Part shown: positions 7,860 through 15,246 of the stretch, one piece after another | Position numbering within the stretch: position 1 is the stretch's first letter | Layout: each line of letters starts with the position of its first letter | Source: an uncultured Saprospiraceae bacterium | GTDB taxonomy: Bacteria > Bacteroidota > Bacteroidia > Chitinophagales > Saprospiraceae | Length of the DNA stretch: 27,624 nucleotides | Direction: 5' to 3' | Assembly (NCBI GenBank): GCA_934699305.1 | Contig: CAKUWM010000011.1 | Coordinates: forward strand, 1 to 27,624 | Program-made: the position numbers and the translations under genes | Notes under the pieces: model-generated | The model's input: only the letters and a program-made list of their open reading frames with translations | What the model was told of the DNA's origin: nothing | Databases searched by the model: none

Positions 7860-10223
7860 ATGAGTAAGCAAAGGATAATAAAATGGGCAGCAATGGTGTT
7901 TGTCATCGGTTGTATCATATTTTACTTTCTCTTGCCCAATAATTTGTTTGTAACGCCCTACAGCACGATTTTAGAAGACAGAAATGGTGTCCTGCTGGGA
8001 GCAAGAATAGCTTCTGACGGGCAATGGCGATTTCCGCCCGAAGGAGGAGGAGATACCTTATCATCCCGGTATATATCGGCTTTGATAGCCTATGAAGACA
8101 GGAATTTTTATCATCACTTAGGGATTAACCTTCGATCCTTAGCAAGAGCTACCTGGCAAAATATTCGTTATCGGAAAGCCGTATCGGGCGCTTCCACCAT
8201 AACCATGCAAACGATAAGCCTCTACCGACATAGAAAAGCAAAAAGTGTTGTGGAAAAGATGTGGGAAATCATCCTTGCCATTCGTTTGGAATGTCGTGCA
8301 ACCAAGGAAGATATTTTGAAGATGTATGCGGCGCACGCTCCATTTGGTGGCAATACAGTGGGTTATGGTGCTGCAACATGGCGTTATTTTGGAAAACACA
8401 ACAAAGACCTTACTTGGGCAGAGGCGGCGCTTCTCGCAGTTCTCCCCAACAACCCTTCTTCCATCCACCTTGCTAAGAACCGTTCACTTTTAATGAAAAA
8501 ACGCAATCACTTATTGAAATTGCTTGCCCAACGAGGTTTAATAGACGAAGCAGACCTCAAATTATATATGGACGAACCCTTACCCGGTAAGCCTTATCCG
8601 ATGCCAAACCGGGCGCCTCATCTCTTGTCATCTCTGCCGCTACTTACAGGCCAACTTTATCTCAGATCATGTATAGACTATCAAATGCAAAGGAGGTTGA
8701 GTGATCTTATTATGACTAAAGGAGTGGCACTAAAGGGCAACCAGGTGCACAATGCAGCCTTATGTGTTGCAGATATTCTCACAGGTGAGGTAATAGCTTA
8801 TGTAGGGAACATGCCGAATACCGGATCAGGACATGGTGAACAAGTGGACATCATTCAGGCTCCCCGCAGCACAGGAAGCCTTTTAAAACCATTTCTTGCC
8901 ATGATGGCGCTGCAGGATGGAATGGTTTCAACAAGGACATTATTGGCGGACATTCCTATTAATATAGATGGCTTTAAGCCGGACAATTTTACCTATGACT
9001 TCGATGGAGCAGTACCTCTTGAAGATGCACTAAGAAAGTCACTCAATATTCCATTTGTACTATTATTAAAGCAATATAATATAGCTCGTTGCCTCCAAAA
9101 CCTTCAGAGATTGGGTCTCCAGCACCTTGACCGGTCGGCCGACCATTATGGGCTATCATTGATTATAGGTGGTGGAGAGTCCACTCTATGGGAGCTGTGC
9201 GGGGCTTATGCCAGTTGTGCACGTATATTGGCTAATTTCCCACAACATTCAGGCAAATACGACCATAGTGATATTCATCCTTTGCGGATAAGTCGGAAAG
9301 CTCTTTCTGATAGAGTCGAAGTTTTTACTCCCGGATTGATGGATGCCGGTTCTATCTATACGATTTTTCAGACATTAAGTGAAAATACGCGTCCGGGCAA
9401 GTTTGAAGACTGGAAGATAAACCAAGGAAGTGATCGAATAGCGTGGAAGACGGGCACTTCAATCGGATTTCGGGACGCCTGGTGTATCGGCGTATCAGGG
9501 CGGTATGTGGTGGGCGTATGGATTGGAAATGCGGATGGTGAAGGTCGTCCGGGCGTCATTGGTTTAGAAACAGCGGCGCCACTTCTATTCAGCACCTTTG
9601 AGTTATTGCCTCGTTCACCATGGTTTTTGAAACCCTATGATGGCTTGAAGAAAGTTGCCATTTGTAAAAATAGTGGTCTTTCTCCATCTGAATACTGTCC
9701 CATAGACTCGGTTGAAGTGGGGAGAGATGCCAGGCAAATGCCACTATGCACCTTTGACAAAAGGATAGCTTTGGATAGAGAGGGTCGCTTCCAGGTCAAC
9801 TCGAGTTGCTACAACCCCTTTCTAATGACTTTTAGGCAATACTTTGTCTTACCGCCTACACAACAATATTATTATTCGCTTAAGCACCCTGCCTATGTAC
9901 AGCCTCCTCCTTTTCTGCCGGGATGTGGAAAAAACTCGGATGCACATCATTCACCTATGGAATTTATTTATCCCAACAATGTCAAAAAGCTTTTTTTACC
10001 GAAAGGTGGTAATGGGTCAATTAACCCGATAACTTTTATTGTAGCGCACAGGTCGTCGGATATAACACTTTATTGGTATCTCGATGAACGCTTTATTGGA
10101 ACAACACAAGACAAAAATGAATTGACCATGATAGTAGAAACAGGACGGCACACACTTACGGTTGTAGATGCTGATGGAAATACAATTCGTACAGCATTTG
10201 AGGCGAAAGTGTCAGAAAAATAA
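7860..10223 (+). CDS. pbpC: Penicillin-binding protein 1C (bifunctional peptidoglycan glycosyltransferase/transpeptidase)
   Basis: A 787-residue class A PBP that polymerises and cross-links peptidoglycan at the outer face of the inner membrane. An N-terminal anchor helix spans about 8-25. The GT51 domain has all signatures: EDRNFYHHLG at 79-88 with catalytic Glu79, GASTITMQ at 110-117, the KMWEIILAIRLE helix at about 133-144, and PFGGN at 161-165. The transpeptidase has SLLK at 340-343 (nucleophile Ser340), SLN at 394-396 and KTG at 530-532. The last 90 or so residues form the C-terminal Ig-like domain typical of PBP1C (BiPBP_C). The usual partner in proteobacteria, an alpha-2-macroglobulin gene, is not adjacent here. 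The gene stands alone between two terminated units. Confidence 0.93.
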   Translation: MSKQRIIKWAAMVFVIGCIIFYFLLPNNLFVTPYSTILEDRNGVLLGARIASDGQWRFPPEGGGDTLSSRYISALIAYEDRNFYHHLGINLRSLARATWQNIRYRKAVSGASTITMQTISLYRHRKAKSVVEKMWEIILAIRLECRATKEDILKMYAAHAPFGGNTVGYGAATWRYFGKHNKDLTWAEAALLAVLPNNPSSIHLAKNRSLLMKKRNHLLKLLAQRGLIDEADLKLYMDEPLPGKPYPMPNRAPHLLSSLPLLTGQLYLRSCIDYQMQRRLSDLIMTKGVALKGNQVHNAALCVADILTGEVIAYVGNMPNTGSGHGEQVDIIQAPRSTGSLLKPFLAMMALQDGMVSTRTLLADIPINIDGFKPDNFTYDFDGAVPLEDALRKSLNIPFVLLLKQYNIARCLQNLQRLGLQHLDRSADHYGLSLIIGGGESTLWELCGAYASCARILANFPQHSGKYDHSDIHPLRISRKALSDRVEVFTPGLMDAGSIYTIFQTLSENTRPGKFEDWKINQGSDRIAWKTGTSIGFRDAWCIGVSGRYVVGVWIGNADGEGRPGVIGLETAAPLLFSTFELLPRSPWFLKPYDGLKKVAICKNSGLSPSEYCPIDSVEVGRDARQMPLCTFDKRIALDREGRFQVNSSCYNPFLMTFRQYFVLPPTQQYYYSLKHPAYVQPPPFLPGCGKNSDAHHSPMEFIYPNNVKKLFLPKGGNGSINPITFIVAHRSSDITLYWYLDERFIGTTQDKNELTMIVETGRHTLTVVDADGNTIRTAFEAKVSEK

Positions 10224-10254
10224 AAATACACATTAAAAATATTTATAATATTAT

Positions 10255-10262
10255 TACCTTTG
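10255..10262 (+). promoter_or_regulatory. Possible -7 element upstream of the CHRD lipoprotein gene
   Basis: TACCTTTG fits the TAnnTTTG -7 consensus. It is about 100 nt upstream of the ATG at 10365, so a long leader would result. No clear -33 TTTG is present in the AT-rich sequence before it. Confidence 0.35.
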
Positions 10263-10364
10263 TGTATTAAAAGTAAAAAAACATCGTTATAAATGGCGTA
10301 TCACCTATGTATTAGATCGACATCCTTTTTTTAGTTTACATTACTAATTGAAAATTAAAAATTT

Positions 10365-10802
10365 ATGCTTAAAAACAAAGTTTATCTATTTCTTATTCTC
10401 ATCGCTTTGGGTATTGTATCCTGTACACCTGATGCGGAGGAGATATTGGAAGCTACCAACCTGCCAATGAAAGGGACACAAGTTGTTCCGTCCAACAATT
10501 CTACTGCTACAGGTAGCATTACGGCCAAATACAGCAAGTCGACTAAGGTGTTGAGTTATACGGTTACCTGGTCCGGCTTAAGCAGTCCTTTAAATGGAAT
10601 GCGTTTTTACAAGGGCGCGCGCAACACCAATGGTCCAGCTGTTAAAAATATTCAATCTTCCGGTAGTGCAACGGGTAGTATTACGGAGACATGGACGGTG
10701 CCGGATTCTTTGAGTACAACGCTTGAACAAAATGGTCTGTACATCAATTTGCAGACGGACAATTTCCCGAATGGGGAGATCCGGGGGCAATTGGATTTTT
10801 AG
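10365..10802 (+). CDS. CHRD-domain lipoprotein
   Basis: A 145-residue small envelope protein. Residues 1-20 form a lipoprotein signal with a lipobox ending at Cys20 (GIVSC). The rest is a CHRD domain (named after chordin): it has the repeated GSITAKYSKSTKVLSYTVTW strand pattern, the central GMRFYKGA...NGPAV segment where the family often has a HIH motif, and the diagnostic NGEIRGQL end. CHRD proteins are widespread, mostly of unknown biochemical role. Likely anchored in the outer or inner membrane facing the periplasm. It is followed by a strong hairpin terminator, so it is a single-gene unit. Confidence 0.88.
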   Translation: MLKNKVYLFLILIALGIVSCTPDAEEILEATNLPMKGTQVVPSNNSTATGSITAKYSKSTKVLSYTVTWSGLSSPLNGMRFYKGARNTNGPAVKNIQSSGSATGSITETWTVPDSLSTTLEQNGLYINLQTDNFPNGEIRGQLDF

Positions 10803-10812
10803 CGACTTGAAG

Positions 10813-10855
10813 AAAATAAATAGGCAGAGAAATAGAATGCTGCCTATTTATTTTT
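10813..10855. terminator. Strong terminator after the CHRD gene, probably bidirectional
   Basis: Arms AAATAAATAGGCAG (10814-10827) and CTGCCTATTTATTT (10840-10853) are perfectly complementary with a 12-nt loop, and A10813/T10854 can add a further pair. T residues follow on the plus strand. The A-rich left side also gives a T tract on the minus strand, so it could stop transcription from either side. Confidence 0.85.
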
Positions 10856-10926
10856 GTAGAAATATACTCAATGCGTAAAAATTACTGATTTGACATCAAA
10901 TATCCGGAGTATTTTAATGCCATTTT

Positions 10927-11214
10927 TTAATTTTTCTTTTTTGTATGCCAAGATGATTGATGTTGCACACCTATCCTAAGCTTTTCATTGTTGATATAAA
11001 GTGGTAAAATGCCAATTGTTTGGCTTGTGTCAAGTTGGGTATAATCGGGATAATGTTTTATTTCCAAAACATTTGCGGTGCACTCAAATTCCGCAGGAAA
11101 TAAATGCTGAAACGACCCGTACATCGAGACGTCCCTCATAATCAGCACTATACGATTTTTAAAGACCTTTACTGCTGAATCCGGGAAACTTATTTTTCGA
11201 ACAAATAAGTTCAA
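10927..11214 (-). CDS. Doubtful 95-codon hypothetical ORF
   Basis: This frame is open but poorly supported. It begins with TTG, not ATG, inside a hairpin arm and directly after a T run with no ribosome-binding site; the first ATG is at codon 27. The product resembles no family I recognise. Codons for DSAVKVFKNRIVLI overlap the core of the repeat shared with 18213-18298, where the same strand would read NSAVEVLKNGRVLI. However, the two copies differ by a 10-nt indel, which would shift the frame. I therefore favour a non-coding repeat or a gene remnant over a working gene. Confidence 0.2.
   Translation of the reverse strand: MNLFVRKISFPDSAVKVFKNRIVLIMRDVSMYGSFQHLFPAEFECTANVLEIKHYPDYTQLDTSQTIGILPLYINNEKLRIGVQHQSSWHTKKKN
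11085..11180. repeat. Diverged intergenic repeat, copy A
   Basis: Copy A of a roughly 90-nt sequence also found at 18213-18298 in the same orientation. The 46-nt core at 11135-11180 matches the other copy without gaps at 38 of 46 positions. The left 31 nt at 11085-11115 match at 23 of 31, with a 10-nt length difference between these parts. Fully conserved arms AATCAGCA (11140-11147) and TGCTGAAT (11173-11180) are complementary at 7 of 8 positions counted from the loop and could form a hairpin. Confidence 0.6.
11187..11211. repeat. Short hairpin next to repeat copy A
   Basis: AACTTATTT at 11187-11195 and AAATAAGTT at 11203-11211 are a perfect 9-bp inverted repeat with a 7-nt loop. On the plus strand it is followed by an A run, not a T run, so it is not a plus-strand terminator, and it has no T run after it on the minus strand. 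Confidence 0.4.
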
Positions 11215-11372
11215 AAAAAAATTGTATATTTACGAAGTAAAGGAAGGGAAAGCCACAAATAGGTGTTATATAATAAAAGACATATTTTTTACATTGACGA
11301 AGTTCATGTAAAAGCAAATTTTTAAAAAAAGGCACAGAGGAAGTTTAATCAATATTAATTGTTGAAGTAAAT

Positions 11373-11705
11373 ATGGATGATATGATGACGCAAAGATTAG
11401 TTGATTTAATGAAGCTTTTAGAAGAAGACCCCAATGATAGTTTTTTATTATTTGCGATAGCCAAAGAATATGAAAATCAGGGCTTGTTGGATCAAGCAGA
11501 ACATTATTACCTGTCCCTTTACAGATCTAATCCTTCTTATGTCGGTCTTTATTATCACCTTGCTAAGCTGTATGAAAGCAAAGGTATGGTGGAAGAAGCA
11601 CTTAGTTTTTATGATGAAGGAATCTTTATGGCCAACAAGATGCACGATCAGCACGCCTTGGCTGAGCTAAAAAATGCCAAGACTAATCTGGAGCTTATGA
11701 TTTGA
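11373..11705 (+). CDS. Small TPR (tetratricopeptide repeat) protein
   Basis: A 110-residue soluble protein made almost wholly of TPR helices. Repeat-like units are seen at about 22-54 (FAIAKEYENQGLLDQAEHYY) and 56-90 (YHLAKLYESKGMVEEALSFY), with the usual small residue, Tyr/Leu and Ala positions, then a capping helix to 110. There is no signal peptide, so it is cytoplasmic. TPRs bind other proteins; the partner cannot be inferred because neighbours are unrelated and lie on the other strand or across a long gap. An alternative start at ATG 11382 or 11385 would remove only three or four residues. Confidence 0.8.
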   Translation: MDDMMTQRLVDLMKLLEEDPNDSFLLFAIAKEYENQGLLDQAEHYYLSLYRSNPSYVGLYYHLAKLYESKGMVEEALSFYDEGIFMANKMHDQHALAELKNAKTNLELMI

Positions 11706-11805
11706 ATTAGACGAGACCTATGTCGTTCGGTTGAATCAATAAATCATCGTACTATTTTTGTTGAGGTCGATTGTATCCTATATTTGATGAAATAAATATC
11801 CATCA

Positions 11806-11821
11806 TTTAGGTTAACCTAAA
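11806..11821. promoter_or_regulatory. Perfect 16-bp palindrome between convergent genes
   Basis: TTTAGGTTAACCTAAA is self-complementary across all 16 bases, with no loop, so it resembles a dimeric protein site more than a terminator. It lies between the ends of the TPR gene and the minus-strand membrane protein gene, where a promoter operator is not expected. Confidence 0.3.
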
Positions 11822-11869
11822 ATATTAACTTTTAAACTTGCAAATAATAATTACCTGTTGGCAAAATCT

Positions 11870-13096
11870 TTATTTAGATATTGATGCAACGTCTGCCTTT
11901 TTGACTAATTGGCTTACTACAAGCATTGCGGCTCCGGTAAAGAGGATAACTGCGGCTCCAAATAGCATGTCATTGACGTGACTAATCGGAATATATGCAA
12001 AGGCCGCAAATCCTTGAATCCCCAGCAATAGTTCATTTAGCAATACGCCGATTAAAAAGACCATTGCGCCATTCCTAAAAGTAGTATTGACTGTTACGTA
12101 ATTTTTTATCACTAAATAACTGATAAGAAATAAGGAGTATACCCCCAATAAAACCAAATGCAAATAGGCAATAATAATGGGTCTAATGCCAAATACCAAT
12201 TGGCTTAGTGATGGAATAACTGAAATACTTTGCAACAAAAACTTAATGGTAATCGCCAATATTGCTGTATAACATAGCAAGCTTACCCATTGCGGATAAT
12301 TCGATATTAAATAGGTTTTGATTTGAGGAAAATATACTTTTAGCATTTGAATCCATACTCCAAATTGTAAAAATGTGCAAGCAATGGTCACTACAAACAA
12401 CCATGTCGGAATATTCGCCCAAAGGATGGATAGAAAGAACGTCGGCACAGTTGCTATGACGAGAAAAACAAAGTGTTTCTCAAGCAGCTTAAGCCTGGAT
12501 TTAAGATTCTGAACAATCATTGCTATGGCAGCAAAGAAAAACCAACCATTGTACTCAAAGTGTAGGTAATAATAGACCGATCCAAGGTAATTGTTGTGAT
12601 TGGTTGTCTTGGTCATAATCATAAATGCAAGAAAAAGAGGCCCACCGGCAGCCAATACATTTAATAATACGGCAGCAATTGACCAGCTTCTTGATGGATG
12701 ATAGCCTGATATCTTACGCCAATCTATGATAAATTGGATGGCAAATAGTATTGATATAAGAATGGTAGCTGTGGAAAACATGATTGATATCATCTTGTAG
12801 CCCTGTATCGTAAATGCAATGAGCATTCCGACTGAAAATATCAGATTTGCTATGATTAATATGTCGTAACGCCTTGAATACACGTGTTTCAGGATAATAC
12901 TTGCCATGCCACAGTATAGAATGTGACTTATCCAACCACTGAAGGCAAAATGAGAATGTGCATGAAGTAAGTTTTTTTGTTCAAATATCGGTAGGCTGTA
13001 TGCTATTTTGTATCGCATCAATGTTCCGAGGATGGCGACAATCAAGAGGCTAATTACAGAATATTTAAAATATTTTTGCGACAGCGTAGTGTTCAT
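11870..13096 (-). CDS. His-rich polytopic membrane protein resembling heme-copper oxidase subunit I
   Basis: A 408-residue integral membrane protein with about 11-12 hydrophobic segments. Conserved-looking histidines sit in motifs typical of heme-binding respiratory proteins: HAHSHFAFSGW with His45, 47 and 49, YLHFEYNGWF with His179, YLHLVLLG with His313 and ISHVND with His373. Such proteins are seen in Bacteroidota beside Crp/Fnr and Rrf2 regulators and are sometimes annotated as COX1-like. The sequence is too far from true oxidases to claim proton pumping; a heme-binding sensor or an NO/O2-handling protein is a guess. Its ATG lies four bases after the stop of the upstream Crp/Fnr gene, so the two are almost certainly co-transcribed and probably translationally coupled. 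Confidence 0.75.
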   Translation of the reverse strand: MNTTLSQKYFKYSVISLLIVAILGTLMRYKIAYSLPIFEQKNLLHAHSHFAFSGWISHILYCGMASIILKHVYSRRYDILIIANLIFSVGMLIAFTIQGYKMISIMFSTATILISILFAIQFIIDWRKISGYHPSRSWSIAAVLLNVLAAGGPLFLAFMIMTKTTNHNNYLGSVYYYLHFEYNGWFFFAAIAMIVQNLKSRLKLLEKHFVFLVIATVPTFFLSILWANIPTWLFVVTIACTFLQFGVWIQMLKVYFPQIKTYLISNYPQWVSLLCYTAILAITIKFLLQSISVIPSLSQLVFGIRPIIIAYLHLVLLGVYSLFLISYLVIKNYVTVNTTFRNGAMVFLIGVLLNELLLGIQGFAAFAYIPISHVNDMLFGAAVILFTGAAMLVVSQLVKKADVASISK

Positions 13097-13100
13097 TGAC

Positions 13101-13691
13101 TTAGTAGAATAGTTTGTGGTTAATAATCTTTACTTTGCCATTATTTTTCATTTTAAGCAAGGTACGGATAACAGTCTCTACTCTGAGACCGGTAAAATTA
13201 GCAATTTGTTGCCTTGTGTAGGGGATTTTAACTTCTGTATTTTTGTCGATTGTCGCCTTAATATTGTTGAGAAAATACGTTATTTTTTCTTCCGGAGTAT
13301 GACTGACAAGCAGTCTGGAAGTATAGGTTTTTTGATAAAGCTTTTCCGCCAGGTGCTGCATGATTCTCAGGGTTATTTCCGGATAATCATTCAGTATGTT
13401 TAAGAAATTTTCTTTTCCCAATCGCACAATGACGCTATCTGTACTGGTAACTGCTGAAGTTATATACGGTCTTCCAATCAATAATGGTGGCTCTCCAAAA
13501 CTTTGGCCCTTATGATAAATCCCTTGAATTAAATCTTTGCCCTCTGAATTGGTTGAAACGACAGTAACGCTTCCTTCTAATATTTGGTAAAAAAAATGAG
13601 GCATGTTGTTTTCAAAAAAAATAGTGGTGCCCTTTTTAAACCTTCTTGCTATACCGCCATACGTAATAAGAATATTATAATCTATTACCAT
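13101..13691 (-). CDS. Crp/Fnr-family transcriptional regulator without cysteines
   Basis: A 196-residue regulator with an N-terminal cyclic-nucleotide-binding beta barrel (about 15-115; motif GQSFGEPPLL near 82-91), a dimer helix, and a C-terminal winged helix-turn-helix (PYTRQQIANFTGLRVETVIR at about 157-176). It contains no Cys, so it cannot carry an FNR-type iron-sulfur cluster. Cysteine-free members include NO-sensing heme regulators (DNR/NnrR group) and ligand-independent ones. It lies 33 nt after the four-helix membrane protein and 4 nt before the oxidase-like gene, placing it in the middle of a three-gene operon. Autoregulation and control of the respiratory-like protein are likely but inferred. 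Confidence 0.88.
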   Translation of the reverse strand: MVIDYNILITYGGIARRFKKGTTIFFENNMPHFFYQILEGSVTVVSTNSEGKDLIQGIYHKGQSFGEPPLLIGRPYITSAVTSTDSVIVRLGKENFLNILNDYPEITLRIMQHLAEKLYQKTYTSRLLVSHTPEEKITYFLNNIKATIDKNTEVKIPYTRQQIANFTGLRVETVIRTLLKMKNNGKVKIINHKLFY

Positions 13692-13724
13692 GAATTTTCA
13701 TCTTTTCAGTTTATCTCTTTGCCT

Positions 13725-14201
13725 TTATTTATTAGAATCAACGTGCAATATACGTTTATTTCTTTGTATTAGCATCAATACAGCAAATACAAATAAAACG
13801 AATATTTTTATCATTTCCAAAAAGAGATAAAATATCGGTAAAGCAGTTTGTTTAAGTGTTTTACCGTGGATATGGAGTAATAAATTTTCTCTTAGTTGTG
13901 GTAAAAAATAAATAGTTTGTATCGTCAGGATGAGGATTGCTAAAAAAAACCAGGAGTTTCGTAAAAGGATTAACTCTTTGTAAGTCACTAAAGATATAAA
14001 GATAAACAGTGCTATTAGCCACTCAACTTTATTTAAGAATCCAAATAATTGGTGTCCAAACTCAAGCCAGACCATTTCGGGCGATGAACTTGTGTTGTAG
14101 TTTACCCATGTTTCCAATAGGCTTATCCCACCTATCATGCCAACCCAAATCAATGAACAGGCAATAGGAATGACCGTGTGTGTGGTTTGCTCTTTAGTCA
14201 T
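13725..14201 (-). CDS. Four-helix membrane protein of unknown function
   Basis: A 158-residue protein with four predicted transmembrane helices (about 9-26, 53-73, 82-100 and 121-145). The GGISLLETWV motif in helix 1 and FLNKVEW before helix 2 recall a small Bacteroidota membrane family, related in pattern to DUF4149/TMEM205-like proteins, that I have seen near redox regulators; I cannot assign a reaction. It is the first gene of the probable operon with the Crp/Fnr regulator and the His-rich membrane protein. An AATATTTG -7-like box at 14207-14214 lies only a few bases before the ATG, so the transcript may have a very short leader or none. Confidence 0.7.
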   Translation of the reverse strand: MTKEQTTHTVIPIACSLIWVGMIGGISLLETWVNYNTSSSPEMVWLEFGHQLFGFLNKVEWLIALFIFISLVTYKELILLRNSWFFLAILILTIQTIYFLPQLRENLLLHIHGKTLKQTALPIFYLFLEMIKIFVLFVFAVLMLIQRNKRILHVDSNK

Positions 14202-14246
14202 TTACTCAAATATTGACTGTTTTTTAGAACATAGGGTATCTGTAAG

Positions 14247-14260
14247 TTTAATAAATCAAA
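14247..14260. promoter_or_regulatory. Crp/Fnr-like half-palindromic box upstream of the operon
   Basis: Read on the minus strand the sequence is TTTGATTTATTAAA, a dyad with one imperfect pair per arm. It resembles the TTGAT half-site of Fnr/DNR regulators and lies about 50 nt upstream of the operon that encodes a Crp/Fnr protein. The match is partial. Confidence 0.25.
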
Positions 14261-14319
14261 GAATTGAAGATTGGCTCTATTCATAAACATACAGCATTGA
14301 AAAAGCAAATAACAATCCG

Positions 14320-14344
14320 ATTATATGAGCTAAGTTCATATAAT
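14320..14344. promoter_or_regulatory. Perfect 9-bp inverted repeat between the Rrf2 gene and the operon
   Basis: ATTATATGA (14320-14328) and TCATATAAT (14336-14344) are exact complements around a 7-nt spacer GCTAAGT, where one wobble and one further pair can form. It lies 13 nt after the Rrf2 stop and about 120 nt before the next minus-strand gene. No T run follows on the minus strand, so an operator is as likely as a terminator. Confidence 0.35.
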
Positions 14345-14356
14345 TGGTTAAAATTA

Positions 14357-14791
14357 TTAGTGGGTTAAGAAGGTGTCGCCTCTTTTGATGTCTAAAGCGA
14401 GATCTTTGATATTGGTCGTAGAAAGCATGTGCATCAATCCATCCTTGATAACTTTATATTGAAAATGAACAGGGCAAGGCTTATCGTTGTTACAAGCGGA
14501 AAGGCCTAGTCCACAAGCTTTTAATTGATCAAGTCCATCAATGGATTCCACAATATGTATCAGGAAGATGTTTTGAAGTTGTTTTGTGGTAAGGAAAAAG
14601 CCTCCACCGGGACCTTTCATGGAGCTAATAACATTTGACTTAGCTAATTTTTGAAGCGTTTTGGCTGTAAAGGCTTCCGGCCCCTGGATGGCTGAGGCGA
14701 CCTCTTTTTGGCTTACTCTGCGATCCAACAAAGATTGTTCAGCGATGTATATAGTAGCTTTAATGGCATATTCACAAGCTTTTGAAAACAT
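14357..14791 (-). CDS. Rrf2-family transcriptional regulator, probable [2Fe-2S] sensor (NsrR/IscR-like)
   Basis: A 144-residue winged-helix regulator. The N-terminus (FSKACEYAIKATIYIAEQS) is the classic Rrf2 start helix, and the wing holds KGPGGGFFL at 59-67. Cys93, Cys100 and Cys106 (C-x6-C-x5-C) match the three cluster ligands of NsrR and IscR, so it probably senses NO, redox state or iron-sulfur status. No isc/suf genes are adjacent; the neighbours downstream on the same strand are a membrane protein, a Crp/Fnr regulator and an oxidase-like protein, which favours an NsrR-like nitrosative role. The gap to them is 155 nt, so it is probably a separate transcript. Confidence 0.9.
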   Translation of the reverse strand: MFSKACEYAIKATIYIAEQSLLDRRVSQKEVASAIQGPEAFTAKTLQKLAKSNVISSMKGPGGGFFLTTKQLQNIFLIHIVESIDGLDQLKACGLGLSACNNDKPCPVHFQYKVIKDGLMHMLSTTNIKDLALDIKRGDTFLTH

Positions 14792-14810
14792 AATTTACTA
14801 TTTTATCGTG

Positions 14811-14818
14811 CAAATATA
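14811..14818 (-). promoter_or_regulatory. Possible -7 element of the Rrf2 gene
   Basis: TATATTTG on the minus strand matches TAnnTTTG, 19 nt before the Rrf2 ATG. No TTTG -33 box is at the usual distance, which might fit a regulated promoter. Confidence 0.35.
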
Positions 14819-14902
14819 AGGAAATTTAATAAAAGATGTGCGGGTCTTTTGTTGTGAATTTTAATACAAGGGTAATTTGCTTGTTATAATTGAAAAAAAG
14901 AG

Positions 14903-14990
14903 CGGAGAGTTAGGGATTCGAACCCTAGAAGCCCTTTTGGAGCTTACACACTTTCCAGGCGTGCGCCTTCGACCACTCGGCCAACTCTCC
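14903..14990 (-). tRNA. tRNA-Ser (anticodon GGA)
   Basis: An 88-nt class II tRNA. The acceptor arms GGAGAGT and ACTCTCC pair fully with discriminator G. The D arm contains GCCGAGTGGTCGAAGGC, the anticodon loop reads CTGGAAA giving anticodon GGA, there is a long variable arm (AAGCTCC-AAAA-GGGCTT type), and the T arm is TAGGG-TTCGAAT-CCCTA. The CCA end is not encoded, as is usual in Bacteroidota. A T run follows the 3' end at 14893-14899 on the minus strand and probably terminates it. Confidence 0.97.
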
Positions 14991-15246
14991 GTATTGGAGG
15001 GCGAAGGTATCAATTTTTATTTTAATTTATAAAATTTTTTAAAGAGGTTGGATTATTTATCCGTGTTGAGAAGGAGCAGTGCATTGTTCTTCCTTTTCCA
15101 AACAAGAAACGGCATAAAAGCTAAGTTGCATCCATACTAAGGGGAAATGTTATTATTTGAAATATAAAAGTATCGGTTGTGCCTTTTTCCACATTTTTAT
15201 TACTTTTACCCAACACAAACAAAACAAAACAAAAATAGAATAGAGA

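Larger units (their letters stand above)
10856..11372. other. 517-nt intergenic region with repeat copy A
   Basis: No convincing gene is seen. It contains a 14-nt near-palindrome ATTTGACATCAAAT at 10888-10901, repeat copy A at 11085-11180, a 9-bp hairpin at 11187-11211, and a weak minus-strand reading frame at 10927-11214 described separately. The last 150 nt before the TPR gene are AT-rich with no clear promoter. Confidence 0.6.

Noticed and set aside
15201..15208. TACTTTTA as a -7 box for the APC permease, with TTG at 15177-15179
   Set aside because: The last base differs from the TAnnTTTG consensus and the spacing is about 21 nt, so the match is too weak to annotate.
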